From positions 1 through 64,000 of the forward strand of contig NZ_CUEE01000002.1 of assembly GCF_001224225.1 (NCBI RefSeq): DNA of 64,000 bases, given 5' to 3'. Made by a program: the position numbers and the translations under genes. Below the pieces are notes generated by a model. The model did no database searches. It saw nothing but the letters and a program-made list of their open reading frames with translations, and was not told the DNA's origin. The DNA is from Staphylococcus borealis (lineage in GTDB: Bacteria > Bacillota > Bacilli > Staphylococcales > Staphylococcaceae). Below, piece by piece: positions 24,501 to 34,150 of this stretch (its first letter is position 1; every line of letters starts with the position of its first letter).

Positions 24501-27500
24501 GGAGCTAAGTTCTTTAGCCTATTTAATGGTGGTATTAAAGGTCTTTTACCTAATATCGGACAATTATTAACTAAGATACCTTTAATTGGCGGACTAATGA
24601 CTGCATTAACAGGTCCAGTTGGTATCGCAGTTGCAGCTATTGCAGGTATAGGAACAGCTTTTGTAATTGCTTATAAAAAATCAGAAACATTTAGAAATAT
24701 CGTCAACACAGTAGTCACGCCAATAAAAAATGCATTCATTGGTTTAGGGAATGTAATTAAACAATTCTTTAGTGCAATAGGCGCTGTTATGAATAATAAT
24801 TCTGGGAAAGGTTTAAACATTCTTAAAAAGATATTACCTGATGAAGCAGCAAAACAATTTTATTCTACTCTTTTAATGGTACGTGGTGCTTACAATGATT
24901 TTGTTAACTTCATAAAAACAACATCTGCTATTATCGGTGCTTTCTTTAAAACATTTTGGAAACAAAACGGCGATTTTATTATCATGGTATTCACTACTAT
25001 CAAGATTGCAGTAGGCTCAATTTTGAATTCACTATTTAATGGTGTAATTAAACCAATATTATCGGGTATAAAAGCTTTCTTTGGTATTATATTCGGTGGT
25101 ATTAAACAAATTGTCATCAATGTGTTCACTAGCTTACGTGAAATAGTCCAAGGTGGACTGAATGTCATTCGTGGCGTTATTAAAATATTCAAAGGTTTGT
25201 TCACAGGAGACTTTAAGCTTTTATGGGAAGGTGTAAAACAAGTATTTAGTGGATACTTATTAATTATTTCGGGTATATTACGCTCTACACTTGGTAATAT
25301 GGTAGTTATTGTTAAAACTATCGGACAATTGATCATCAGTTCTTTTAGAACAATATGGACGATAGTAAAAAATGTAACGCTTGGAATAGTTAAAGTGTTA
25401 GTAGCCACTATTAAGTTTTTATTTACTGGATTAAAAAACGTTATAGTTGCTATTCTTAATGGAATTAAAAATATTTCCATTGCAATTTGGACTGCAATTA
25501 AAAGTAGTGTATTAGTAATCATTCGAAGTCTCGTAGCTTTAGCCAAACATAATTTCTCAACTTTAAAAGGTTTCCTATCTGCATTGTGGACAAGTATTAA
25601 AAATACTGCTATTAAATTATGGACTGCCTTAAAAATTGGAGTGCTAGCCATTATTCGAACATTGGTCAGCACAGCTAGAAACATTCTTAATACATTGAAA
25701 AACTTCATCACTCGTCTATGGCAAAGTATTAAATCAATATCTATTAAAACTTGGAATGCTATTAAAAACGGTGTTATTAACGCTATTAAAGGCATGTATA
25801 ATGGTGTTCGAAAAATACTAGCTAATTTAAAAGCGTTTATCACAAGAACGTGGACAGCTATCAAAAACACAACAATAAAATTAGCTAAAGGTTTAAGTAA
25901 TGGCGTTAAAAATGCATTTAATAGTTTGTCTAAAGTAACGCGTAATATCTTTAATAAACTGAAAAACTTCATGAGTAGTGTTTGGCGTAATATTAAAAAT
26001 ACAACGGTAAGATTAGCTAAAGCACTATGGTCTGGTGTCAAAAATACATTTAACAGCTTATACAACGGCACTAAAAGAATTTTTAATAAACTTAAAAACT
26101 TTATGAGTAATATTTGGCGTAACATCAAGAATACAACAGTGCGATTAGCGAAATCTTTATGGAGTGGCGTTAAAGGTACTTGGAATAGTTTATCAAATGG
26201 AACGCGTAATATTTTTAACAAAGTTAAAAGTTTTATGTCGAACACTTGGCGTAGTATCAAGAATACAACGATTAATATGGCTAAAGGTTTATGGAATAGT
26301 GTTCGAAGAACATTCAATAATATGAATGGTGGACTTAAAAACATTATTGGAAAAATCAAAGGTCATATTACTGGAATGGTTAAAGCTGTAAAAAGCGGAT
26401 TGAATAAACTTATCGATGGCGTTAACTGGGTAGCTGGAAAATTAGATATGCCTAAGTTGCCTAAAATAAAACTCTCTACTGGTACTGAAAGCACTCATAC
26501 TCAAAGTTATATTACGAAAGGTAAACTTAATCGTAATACTTTAGCTACCGTTGGAGATAAAGGTCCTGGAAATGGTCCAGGTGGTTTTAGACATGAAACA
26601 GTTATACCACCAAGCGGTAAAGCTTTTATCACGCCAGCTACAGATACAACAATTCCACTTGCCAAAGGAACTCGTATTTTAAATGGCGCACAAACTCATG
26701 CTATGTTGAGTAATAATATGGTCCCTAAATTCAGTATAGGTACAGCTATTGGCAATTTATTAGGTGGAGGTAAAAAACCAAAAAAACATAAAAAAGATGA
26801 CGATTTGGTGGGTGACGTAGCTCAAAAAACTAAAGACGGCGTTAAAGCTATGACTGGTAAAGTTGTAGAAGGTGGAAAAGCAGTCGTTGGTAGCGCATTG
26901 AACACTGCTAAAAAAGGCAAAGATTGGCTATCTAATAAAATTGGCGATGTACTAGATTGGATAGAAAAGCCAAAAAAATTATTAGAAAAAGTATTTGAAG
27001 GTTTCGGTATTAGCATGGCTTCATTTGGCATACCTAAAAGCGCTGAATTACCATTTAACCTTATGAAAGGTATGTTTAAAAAACTAAAAGAGGGAGCCGT
27101 TAATAAAGTTAAAGAATGGTTTGAAGAAGCTGGCGGTGGCGACGGTGGATATATCGACCTTTCAAAAGGCATTAACTTTGGATTTGCACCAACAGCGGCA
27201 GCAGCAAGAGCAGCTGGTTATCCATTCGCACGACCTCACTATGGATTAGATATCAACTACAAACATGATAAAGTTTATTCTACTATGTCAGGTACAGCTA
27301 GAACATTTAACGGTTGGAGTGGTGGTTTTGGTAGACACGTCGAAATCACTAACGGTAATTTGAAATCAATTTACGGCCATTTACACAAATTAGCGTTCAA
27401 TGGTACTAAAAAAGTAAGACCGGGTACACTTTTAGGCGTATCCGGTGGCGATCCTAGAGAGGACGGACAAAATGCTGGTAGTTCAACAGGGCTTCATTTA

Positions 27501-28331
27501 CATTATGAAATGCAACGTAATGGACGCGCGTTTGACCCTACTAAATGGCTAAAAACACATAACGGTGGTGGTAAATCTGGTGGTTCAAGAGCAGCAAGTA
27601 AATGGAAACCAGAAATTAAGAAAGCGTTAAAAGCTAATGGCTTACCAACTACACCAGCTTATGTCAACGCTTGGATAAGACAAATACAAACGGAAAGTGG
27701 CGGTAATGCAGGGGCTGTTCAAGGTAATATCGGAGATATAAACAATAGAACAGGAAATTTAGCAAGAGGTTTATTACAAGTTATTCCGCCAACGTTCGCT
27801 GCAAATAAATTACCTGGTCACGGTAATATTATGAACGGTTTAGATAATGCCATGGCAGCAATCAATTATGCCAAAAAACGTTATGGTAGAACAGGAATGT
27901 TGCGAGTTATCGGTCATGGTCATGGTTACGCCACAGGGGGCTTAATCAAAAATGCAGGTTGGTACAACATTGCAGAAGGTGGTTATCCTGAATGGATAAT
28001 TCCGACTGATCCAGCTAGACGTAGCGATGCTATGAAAATGCTAGCACTTGCAGCACAAGATATAGATAAGAAAAGTAGTACAAGAGGAAATAAACGACCT
28101 AATAACTTAAAATCACCAAATAATCTTTATTCAAGCAATAATGATGAGTTGTTACTACAAATGATTGAGCAACAACAGCAACAAATTAATTTATTAATGG
28201 AAATTGCTAGAAGTAATAGAGGCATCGAAAATAAAGATACAAATGTTTATTTAGACCCTAGAGAGATAAACAAAAGAAACAATGAACAAGAGGCATTAAA
28301 TATGAAAACTAAATTGATGGGAGGTAGGTAG
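21531..28331 (+). CDS. Tape measure protein, split by a group I intron (exons 21531-23570 and 23868-28331)
   Basis: The spliced product is 2167 residues: 680 codons in exon 1 and 1487 in exon 2. It sets tail length and helps DNA entry. The start is GTG after AAGGAGGGA. Residues 1-480 are coiled-coil repeats. The conserved tape-measure core ([20 protein letters not shown]) precedes the junction, which restores EAEAGGTAMTQ as in related phages. Exon 2 has hydrophobic segments, then at least three tandem units of 44 residues ([20 protein letters not shown] and variants). An M23 endopeptidase domain follows ([31 protein letters not shown]), then a lysozyme/SLT-like domain ([18 protein letters not shown]). 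The two enzymes probably open peptidoglycan at infection. Confidence 0.92.
23571..23867 (+). ncRNA. Group I self-splicing intron in the tape measure gene (297 nt)
   Basis: The intron interrupts a Gly-Gly pair and contains in-frame stops. Exon 1 ends CCGGT (23566-23570), which pairs with GCCGG (23581-23585) to give P1 with the obligatory U.G pair at the splice site. The four bases before it, TACC (23577-23580), pair with the first four of exon 2, GGTA, to give P10. The intron ends in G (23867), the omega-G. Internal stems: TCGGTA 23622-23627 with TACCGA 23683-23688; GTTAGAAAT with ATTTCTAAC (23694-23716); CACTC/GAGTG (23759-23771); CTTATAG-GAAA-CTATAAG (23815-23832); CTAAAGG/CCTTTAG (23835-23856). 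No homing endonuclease is encoded. Confidence 0.9.
25935..26335 (+). repeat. Tandem 132-bp (44-residue) repeats in the tape measure gene
   Basis: About three diverged copies of a 132-bp unit encode [23 protein letters not shown] segments with a regular tryptophan and aromatic spacing. Related but weaker copies extend upstream to about 25480. Helical repeat number is what fixes tail length, so unit gain or loss could change tail length in steps. Confidence 0.7.
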
Positions 28332-28333
28332 TT

Positions 28334-29167
28334 TTGCCGTTTACACTGTTCAATCCGAATATGAATAAAATTTATTATCCAGTTGGCGTTGTGCCACTGG
28401 ATTTTTTGTATTCAAGTATCGGTAAAGAAAGATATTTTTCAAATAGAGAAGGCAAGCCTGGAAATATAGACTACGGCTTCGATTATAAAGATAGAGAGAT
28501 AACATTATCTTTCTTTTTAAAACATTTATATGGAGATCATGACGAGAAACTACTTAGAAGTGAGTTATATGGTTTACTAGATAGTTATCCTTACTTTTAT
28601 GTCAGTGATGATAAATTACCAACTCGTATGCTAAAAATAGTAATTAATGATTCTTTCATGCCAGATCGTATAAACTTAAGTCCTTTTTCTAATTTAGAAG
28701 TTAAAGCTGAAATTACAGGTCATCCATTTTTTATGAGTACCTACACAACTCAAGAAATTGAACAATACGGTTATACAGCGATAGTAGAAAAGTTCGGCTT
28801 GGCAGATGGTATCAATATCGAGTTGCCTAACTACTCATTTAAGTCAGATACGTTTTCCGTTTGGAATGGTGGAAACACATGGATAGATTATCGAAATATG
28901 GACTTAAAAATTACAGTCAATAACTTAAAAACGAACGGTAATTTCCAAATTCAAAATCTTATCACAAAAGATATATTCATATATAATGAAAAAATTGATG
29001 GTAAAGATTTAGTTTTAAATGGCCCTCTCATCTATGTGGAAGATAACAATATGTTGAGAAATACCAATCGACAATTTATTAGATTAGGACCTAAAAAGAA
29101 TGATTTTAAAATTCTAAATGGGATCTACGACAGTATCGATTTTGATTTTAGATACCATTTTAAATAA
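28334..29167 (+). CDS. Distal tail protein (Dit)
   Basis: A 277-residue Dit of the Sipho_tail family, which forms the hexameric hub at the tail tip. Recognisable segments are DYGFDYKDREITLSFFLKHL at about residue 48 and the C-terminal galectin-like region with FSVWNGGNTWIDYRNMDLKI. It begins at TTG 28334 with GGGAGGTAGG upstream, three bases after the tape measure stop. Confidence 0.88.
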   Translation: MPFTLFNPNMNKIYYPVGVVPLDFLYSSIGKERYFSNREGKPGNIDYGFDYKDREITLSFFLKHLYGDHDEKLLRSELYGLLDSYPYFYVSDDKLPTRMLKIVINDSFMPDRINLSPFSNLEVKAEITGHPFFMSTYTTQEIEQYGYTAIVEKFGLADGINIELPNYSFKSDTFSVWNGGNTWIDYRNMDLKITVNNLKTNGNFQIQNLITKDIFIYNEKIDGKDLVLNGPLIYVEDNNMLRNTNRQFIRLGPKKNDFKILNGIYDSIDFDFRYHFK

Positions 29168-29182
29168 AAGGAGAGCGATAGA

Positions 29183-31249
29183 ATGGGAAGATATGTTATT
29201 AATCCTTTATGGAATAGAGATAATTTAAATGCATTGAACGACAACTTTGCACAATTATTCAATGAATATTTTAAAGCGAAAGAGTTAAGAGAGTTTGCAA
29301 ATGATATTTTAACAAATGCTAACAACGTACTAGAAGAAGCAAAGAAAACTAATAAAATGAACGTAGATGTACAAAATCAAATTAACGAACTAATTATTGA
29401 AGGAGAAGACACCAATTCTGAAGTTATCCAAGCAAGAGGTGGATATAAAATTTTAAATGAAAGACTAATTAACATTGAAGGTAGCGCTGGAGTTAATCCG
29501 TCTATTTATGGTTTTTCAGAAAGTTCTAGTTGGCAAACTAATAGAGATGCTTTACAAAAAGCAAATGATAACATCGCAGAAAAAGGTGGTGGCGTTATCA
29601 GTATCAATCCAGGAGCATACGAAATCAAAGGCTTTAAGTTAAGTTCGAATGTAGAACTCAATTTAAAAGATGTGGTTTTAAAACATCCTGATGGTTATGC
29701 ACCAGGCATTTTATCACTAAAAGTAGATACTTTTACAGTATCAACTACTAAAGGATCAAATAAAATTACATTAGATAAAAATGCAGAAACTTATAAAGAT
29801 TGTGTGTTTGTTATCGAAGGAATGGGTAACATTTCTACTAAACAAAGAACCGAATTAACATCAGATATTAATTTGACAACAAAAGAAATACCTATAGCTA
29901 ACGACGACGGTCATTTTCCTAAAAATAGTGTGATGCGAATTGGGAATGAACTTATTCGATATTCTTCAATTACAAATAAAACTGTGCATGTTATAGAACG
30001 CGGTGCTTATGGAACAACTGCTGATAATTATAGTTCCGGCGAAGTGATTGGTTTATCCAAAGTTTTGTACAGTGAAGTGACGAGTGTTACTGACAATATA
30101 GTAGAACTAAAAGATGATATGCCATTATCAACCAATGACATACAATGCTATATTGGTTCCAAAAATGTCAATATTCATGGTGGAATAATAGATGGTAATA
30201 AAATAAGTGGGGGAAGTCCGTCAAGCGTCTTTGGAATTGAACTCCCTCATGCTAGATTATGCAACATAAATAATGTAACGTTTCAAAATTGTGATCATGG
30301 TGGACTTTTCTTATGCAAGGGTGCAAAGGAAAATAATATAACTAACTGTAATTTTAGAGATATAGGCGTTTATAATCTTAAAAGCGGAAATAAAGGTTCT
30401 GCTTTATGGATGTTCCAAGGATGCCAATTTAATAAAGTAATTAATCCAACTTTTACCGGAAGTGGTTGGGTAGGTATCTATATTGATGATAGAACAACGA
30501 CTGCTACGATTTTTGACCACTCTAATAGTGATAACTACATTTTAAATGTAACATTAGATTTTACAAATAATCCTGCAGGTTATAACACTGGCATTGTTAT
30601 TACAGGTTCTTCAAGAAATGTGGTAAGAAATGGTTATATTAAAGGTCCAGTCACAGGGTTTAAAATCGAAGGTGGCGGTCAATTTTTAAAACAATCAGAA
30701 AAAGCAGAGGATAATGAAATAGCTGGTCTTTATCTCGATACTAAGCAGCCTTGGGAAATCTCTTCAAAAGGTAACCGTATTAATAATTTAGTTTATAGCG
30801 ATAAATTAACTACACAGCCTGTTACTGAAGAGACGACTTTAGCGTATGCTATTTCGCCATCCAAAGGAAAAAATGCAACATTCGGCAATATAGTGTTACC
30901 TACTGGTTCACTCAGTCAACCATCATTATCATTCGAAAAAGATAGACGCACTGGTTTTATGTATTATGCACCAAACACTTTTGCAATTGTTAGTGGTTCT
31001 GAATTTATATATACAATGTATAATACATTAACAAAAGTGAAAGACGGTTATAATATTCAACTTGGATATGATACAGGAACTAAAATTGGAACATCACCTA
31101 ATCAAAAAATTGGCTTTTATGGTAAAACACCTATCGAACAGCAAAAAACTTTATCAAACACAAGTGGTTATACACTTCAACAACTTGAATATGAAGTAAA
31201 TGCTATTAAAAATGTTTTAAGAAACATCGGTATTATATCAATGAATTAA
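29183..31249 (+). CDS. Beta-helix tailspike / receptor-binding protein (pectate-lyase-like)
   Basis: A 688-residue protein. Residues 1-95 are a helical, baseplate-binding segment ending in the linker phrase NSEVIQARGGYKILNERL typical of phage fibres. Residues 110-560 form a right-handed parallel beta-helix: GGGVISINPGAYEIKGFKLS at the start, then repeated short strands such as NNVTFQNCDHGGLFLC and NNITNCNFRDIGV. The C-terminal 110 residues are a separate trimerisation or binding domain. Such spikes often degrade teichoic acid or exopolysaccharide. It lies between Dit and Tal, an unusual place. Confidence 0.82.
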   Translation: MGRYVINPLWNRDNLNALNDNFAQLFNEYFKAKELREFANDILTNANNVLEEAKKTNKMNVDVQNQINELIIEGEDTNSEVIQARGGYKILNERLINIEGSAGVNPSIYGFSESSSWQTNRDALQKANDNIAEKGGGVISINPGAYEIKGFKLSSNVELNLKDVVLKHPDGYAPGILSLKVDTFTVSTTKGSNKITLDKNAETYKDCVFVIEGMGNISTKQRTELTSDINLTTKEIPIANDDGHFPKNSVMRIGNELIRYSSITNKTVHVIERGAYGTTADNYSSGEVIGLSKVLYSEVTSVTDNIVELKDDMPLSTNDIQCYIGSKNVNIHGGIIDGNKISGGSPSSVFGIELPHARLCNINNVTFQNCDHGGLFLCKGAKENNITNCNFRDIGVYNLKSGNKGSALWMFQGCQFNKVINPTFTGSGWVGIYIDDRTTTATIFDHSNSDNYILNVTLDFTNNPAGYNTGIVITGSSRNVVRNGYIKGPVTGFKIEGGGQFLKQSEKAEDNEIAGLYLDTKQPWEISSKGNRINNLVYSDKLTTQPVTEETTLAYAISPSKGKNATFGNIVLPTGSLSQPSLSFEKDRRTGFMYYAPNTFAIVSGSEFIYTMYNTLTKVKDGYNIQLGYDTGTKIGTSPNQKIGFYGKTPIEQQKTLSNTSGYTLQQLEYEVNAIKNVLRNIGIISMN

Positions 31250-31267
31250 GTTTAAGTAGGTGGAATT

Positions 31268-33220
31268 TTGCTATTTATCAGAGATTTAGAAAACAATGAA
31301 TATGTTGTAGAAGCAGAGGTTAAACACGAAAGAGAAATTAATGGTGATGAGCGTTTAGATATTGAAATTGAATATACTGATGTTAACTCTCACTTTATGG
31401 ATAAGCACGACGATTTAAAAATGTGGATAATTATTTTTGCAGAGAAAGAATATAGAATAATAACATCTACAATGAGCGGTAAAGGCAATAAATATACGAT
31501 TAGCTGTACCGCTATTTTATATATGCTTGACTGGTTAAATTCTAATCGTAGGGAAGAAAAATTAGATGGCAATTATAGCGCAAGAGAAGCATTGAAATTA
31601 GTGTTTGATAATTCACCTTTTAATTTTTTTGTCGCTGATATTATTGGAAAAGAAAAATTTGAAGGTTTAGGCGAAGGTGCTACCCGACTAGAGTTGTTAA
31701 AAAAATTTATTGAACGTTTTGAGTTTGAAATTTCTATTCAAGACAATACTATGTACTTTCAAAAACAAATAGGGGTGGATACAAACTTTCAATATCAACA
31801 TAAAGTTAATGCTACTGATATTAGCGTAGAAACAGATGCATCTGAATTATACACCTATATTGAGGGTTATGGTGATTATGAGGATGAAAGTGGCGAAGAA
31901 GGAGCAGATGATGATAGTGTCGACATCACTAAAACAGCTAAGTTAAGACCTGGAACGATGGAAAACAATCCGTATATACACCCTATTGAAAAAATCATAG
32001 GTCATCGCAGAACAGCACCAGCTATAAGAGATGGTAGGGTTAAGAAACCTGAAACCTTACTCAAGAAAATGAAAGCTGTTATTGATAATAGTCTGAACAT
32101 CTCATTTACTGCTAATTTAAACGACTTAGCTTATCGAGGTTATAAATATAGACATGCCAAATTAGGTGATCGTGTTTTCTTAGTAGACGAAAGAATAGGT
32201 TTGGACATTGAGCTAAGAGTTATAAAAATTGAAACAAATTATAATCAAAATTATCAATTAACTGATATTCAAATTACTTTTGGTAATAAAAATATGGCAG
32301 ATACTTATAGTTCATCCTTCAACACTGCAATTTCTACAATTAATGATGTCGTTACAGGTAAAAAACAACTTCCAGATAAAGCAATGAGTGCTAACAGCAA
32401 AGCCCTAGTAAAAAAATTAGGAAGTGTGACTTCTGAATTAACACTTAATAAAAGTGGTATACATGCCGTAAATAAAACTGATAATAAAAAAATTGTCACA
32501 TTAAATAGTGTAGGCGTTATGCTTTCGACAGACGGTGGAAAAAGTAAAATACAAGCAATTACCGGTGATGGTATTAATGCAAGTGCAATAACTCATGGCG
32601 AATTAGATGCAGGCAGAGTAAAAGGTGGAAAGCTAGTATCTAATAACAACGAGTATCAACTCGATTTAATTACATCACAACAAAACTTGTTTGGCGATGC
32701 CTCAATTCGTTTTAACTCAAAAGACAATCAAATTGTGAGAAGCAATACTTTTAATAGTTTTTCAGGTGGATTAAGTATTGATACAGTAGAAAATACAGAA
32801 ACTATACTTGCCTACTTTGGTACTTCAATAGGTAATAAATTAGATCGTTTAAATGATTTTACAGGTATCGGTGTTAACAGTGATACAAAAGGAATATCAC
32901 TTATCGCTAATAATGTAACTATTAGCGATAATGAAGAAAATTCAATATGGCAGTTCGAAGACAATACATTATTTGGTAATAATAATGCTAGTTTAGGACG
33001 TGAAGCTAATCCTTTTACATCACTTTTAGTTAAAAGTATAGGCAGTGATACCCAACCTGTCGAAAAAATCAATCAACTAGAGTTTAAAATGATTAATAAT
33101 TTTCCTACTATCTTATATGGCAACACAGGTATTCAATTTAAAGGTGATGAAGGTATTTTTGTTGTAGATGCCGAAGGTAATATGCTTAATGATACGTTAT
33201 CACCTAAAGAGGAGGAATAG
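31268..33220 (+). CDS. Tail-associated (Tal) protein, prophage endopeptidase tail family
   Basis: A 650-residue protein. Residues 1-350 match the prophage tail endopeptidase (Tal/gp44-like) family: RDLENNEYVVEAEVKHEREI, GNKYTISCTAILYMLDWLN and YRGYKYRHAKLGDRVFLVDE. This part forms the trimeric tip that closes the tail. The last 300 residues are glycine- and asparagine-rich strands that look like a fibre extension. It begins at TTG 31268 after TAGGTGGAATT. Its final codons contain the GAGGAGG ribosome site for the next small gene. Confidence 0.85.
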   Translation: MLFIRDLENNEYVVEAEVKHEREINGDERLDIEIEYTDVNSHFMDKHDDLKMWIIIFAEKEYRIITSTMSGKGNKYTISCTAILYMLDWLNSNRREEKLDGNYSAREALKLVFDNSPFNFFVADIIGKEKFEGLGEGATRLELLKKFIERFEFEISIQDNTMYFQKQIGVDTNFQYQHKVNATDISVETDASELYTYIEGYGDYEDESGEEGADDDSVDITKTAKLRPGTMENNPYIHPIEKIIGHRRTAPAIRDGRVKKPETLLKKMKAVIDNSLNISFTANLNDLAYRGYKYRHAKLGDRVFLVDERIGLDIELRVIKIETNYNQNYQLTDIQITFGNKNMADTYSSSFNTAISTINDVVTGKKQLPDKAMSANSKALVKKLGSVTSELTLNKSGIHAVNKTDNKKIVTLNSVGVMLSTDGGKSKIQAITGDGINASAITHGELDAGRVKGGKLVSNNNEYQLDLITSQQNLFGDASIRFNSKDNQIVRSNTFNSFSGGLSIDTVENTETILAYFGTSIGNKLDRLNDFTGIGVNSDTKGISLIANNVTISDNEENSIWQFEDNTLFGNNNASLGREANPFTSLLVKSIGSDTQPVEKINQLEFKMINNFPTILYGNTGIQFKGDEGIFVVDAEGNMLNDTLSPKEEE

Positions 33221-33223
33221 CTT

Positions 33224-33364
33224 ATTAATTATACTGAACAAGCATTACTTAATAAAATGAATTATGAGATTGCTCGCAATATTGAACTTGAAGCTAAAAA
33301 TATCGAACTTTCACATCAGTTAAGGGAATTACAGGAAAAATTAAATAATGATAAACAGCCATGA
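33224..33364 (+). CDS. Small tail-region protein with probable AUU start (46 aa)
   Basis: A 46-residue helical protein (NYTEQALLNKMNYEIARNIE) in the place of the short conserved gene found after Tal in staphylococcal phages. GAGGAGG (33208-33214) is an ideal ribosome site, and the only codon at the correct distance in this frame is ATT 33224; the frame is closed upstream by TAG. The next start, ATG 33257, would lack a ribosome site and give 35 residues. The stop lies inside a terminator hairpin. Confidence 0.6.
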   Translation: MNYTEQALLNKMNYEIARNIELEAKNIELSHQLRELQEKLNNDKQP

Positions 33365-33389
33365 CCAGTGAAGGTTATGGCTTTATTTA
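33357..33389 (+). terminator. Hairpin terminator after the small tail gene
   Basis: AGCCATGACC (33357-33366) pairs with GGTTATGGCT (33373-33382) with one G.U pair, followed by TTATTTAT. It overlaps the stop codon of the preceding small gene. Confidence 0.65.
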
Positions 33390-33410
33390 TGTGAAAAAGG
33401 AGCTGGCACT

Positions 33411-33710
33411 ATGGAAGATAAAAACCAAAGACACGACTACGAAAGCAGAATTAAACGCTTAGAGGATAATGACGAAAAAATATTCGCGTCTTTGGAAAAA
33501 ATTAGAGATGGGCAACATAATCAAGATTTAGTTAATCAAAAAATGAACTTTACACTTGACGCTATCAATCGTGAGCGTGAAATTGAAACACAAAATAAAA
33601 AGGAAAATCAAAAAAATATTAAAGAATTAAAAATGTGGGTGCTTGGTTTAATTGGTGCGATAGGCACATCACTCGTTGTAGCTGTTCTGCGCATGTTCTT
33701 TGGTATTTGA
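33411..33710 (+). CDS. DUF2951 family membrane protein (XhlA-like, lysis region)
   Basis: A 99-residue protein: an N-terminal coiled coil (RIKRLEDNDEKIFASLEKIR), then NIKELKMWVLGLIGAIGTSL leading into one C-terminal membrane helix. This is the DUF2951 pattern of staphylococcal phages, comparable in architecture to Bacillus XhlA. It may assist the holin, which is encoded just downstream. GGAG lies at the right distance before its ATG. Confidence 0.8.
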   Translation: MEDKNQRHDYESRIKRLEDNDEKIFASLEKIRDGQHNQDLVNQKMNFTLDAINREREIETQNKKENQKNIKELKMWVLGLIGAIGTSLVVAVLRMFFGI

Positions 33711-33724
33711 GGGAGGTGAGTACC

Positions 33725-33787
33725 ATGTTCAAATTCGTATTTGGCGCAAGTTTCTGGCCATGTTTTTGGTTTGGTAAATGTAAATAG
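33725..33787 (+). CDS. Twenty-residue aromatic peptide
   Basis: A 20-residue frame, MFKFVFGASFWPCFWFGKCK, with GGGAGGTGAG directly upstream. A third of the residues are phenylalanine or tryptophan and two cysteines are present. Closely similar tiny frames lie before the holin in S. aureus phages, as far as I recall, which suggests a translated, membrane-active or regulatory peptide. Confidence 0.6.
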   Translation: MFKFVFGASFWPCFWFGKCK

Positions 33788-33798
33788 TTATTAGGAAG

Positions 33799-33825
33799 GT
33801 CGGCACTTTAGTGTCGGCTTTTTAA
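33799..33825 (+). terminator. Hairpin terminator before holin gene
   Basis: GTCGGCAC (33799-33806) pairs with GTGTCGGC (33811-33818), two G.U pairs included, around a TTTA loop and followed by TTTTTAATTT. Confidence 0.65.
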
Positions 33826-33845
33826 TTTATTAAGGAGTGAATTAA

Positions 33846-34142
33846 ATGGACGCAAAAGTCATTGCAAGATATATAGTATTAATTTTAGCTTTAGTCAATC
33901 AATTTTTAGCGAATAGAGGTATCTCGCCTATCCCTGTGGATGAAGAAACAATCAGTTCCATCATTTTAACAGGTATTGCTTTATACACAACATACAAAGA
34001 TAATCCTACAACTAAAGAGGGTAAATGGGCTAATCAAAAATTAAAAAAATATAAAGCAGAGAAAAAATATCGTCATGCAACAGGTCAAGCGCCTGTTAAA
34101 AACGAAGATATACAACCTACAAATTTAGATGAGTTAGGGTAG
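33846..34142 (+). CDS. Holin, SPP1 family
   Basis: A 98-residue SPP1-type holin. Two membrane segments are visible (about residues 5-22 and 38-53), linked by SPIPVDEETISSI, and the tail is highly basic (KKYKAEKKYRHATG). It makes the membrane lesion that releases the endolysin encoded immediately after. AAGGAGTG precedes the ATG. Confidence 0.88.
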   Translation: MDAKVIARYIVLILALVNQFLANRGISPIPVDEETISSIILTGIALYTTYKDNPTTKEGKWANQKLKKYKAEKKYRHATGQAPVKNEDIQPTNLDELG

Positions 34143-34150
34143 GTGATAGT

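Noticed and set aside
25480..26335. Regular tandem repeats considered as a CRISPR array
   Set aside because: The units are 132 bp, in frame, diverged as amino-acid repeats, and lack unique spacers; no CRISPR array is seen anywhere in the window.
24890..26359. A 489-codon open frame on the minus strand inside the tape measure gene
   Set aside because: It is the mirror of the low-complexity Ile/Lys/Asn/Thr-rich repeats, has Leu/Ile/Phe-rich nonsense composition, no ribosome site and full overlap with a well-supported gene.
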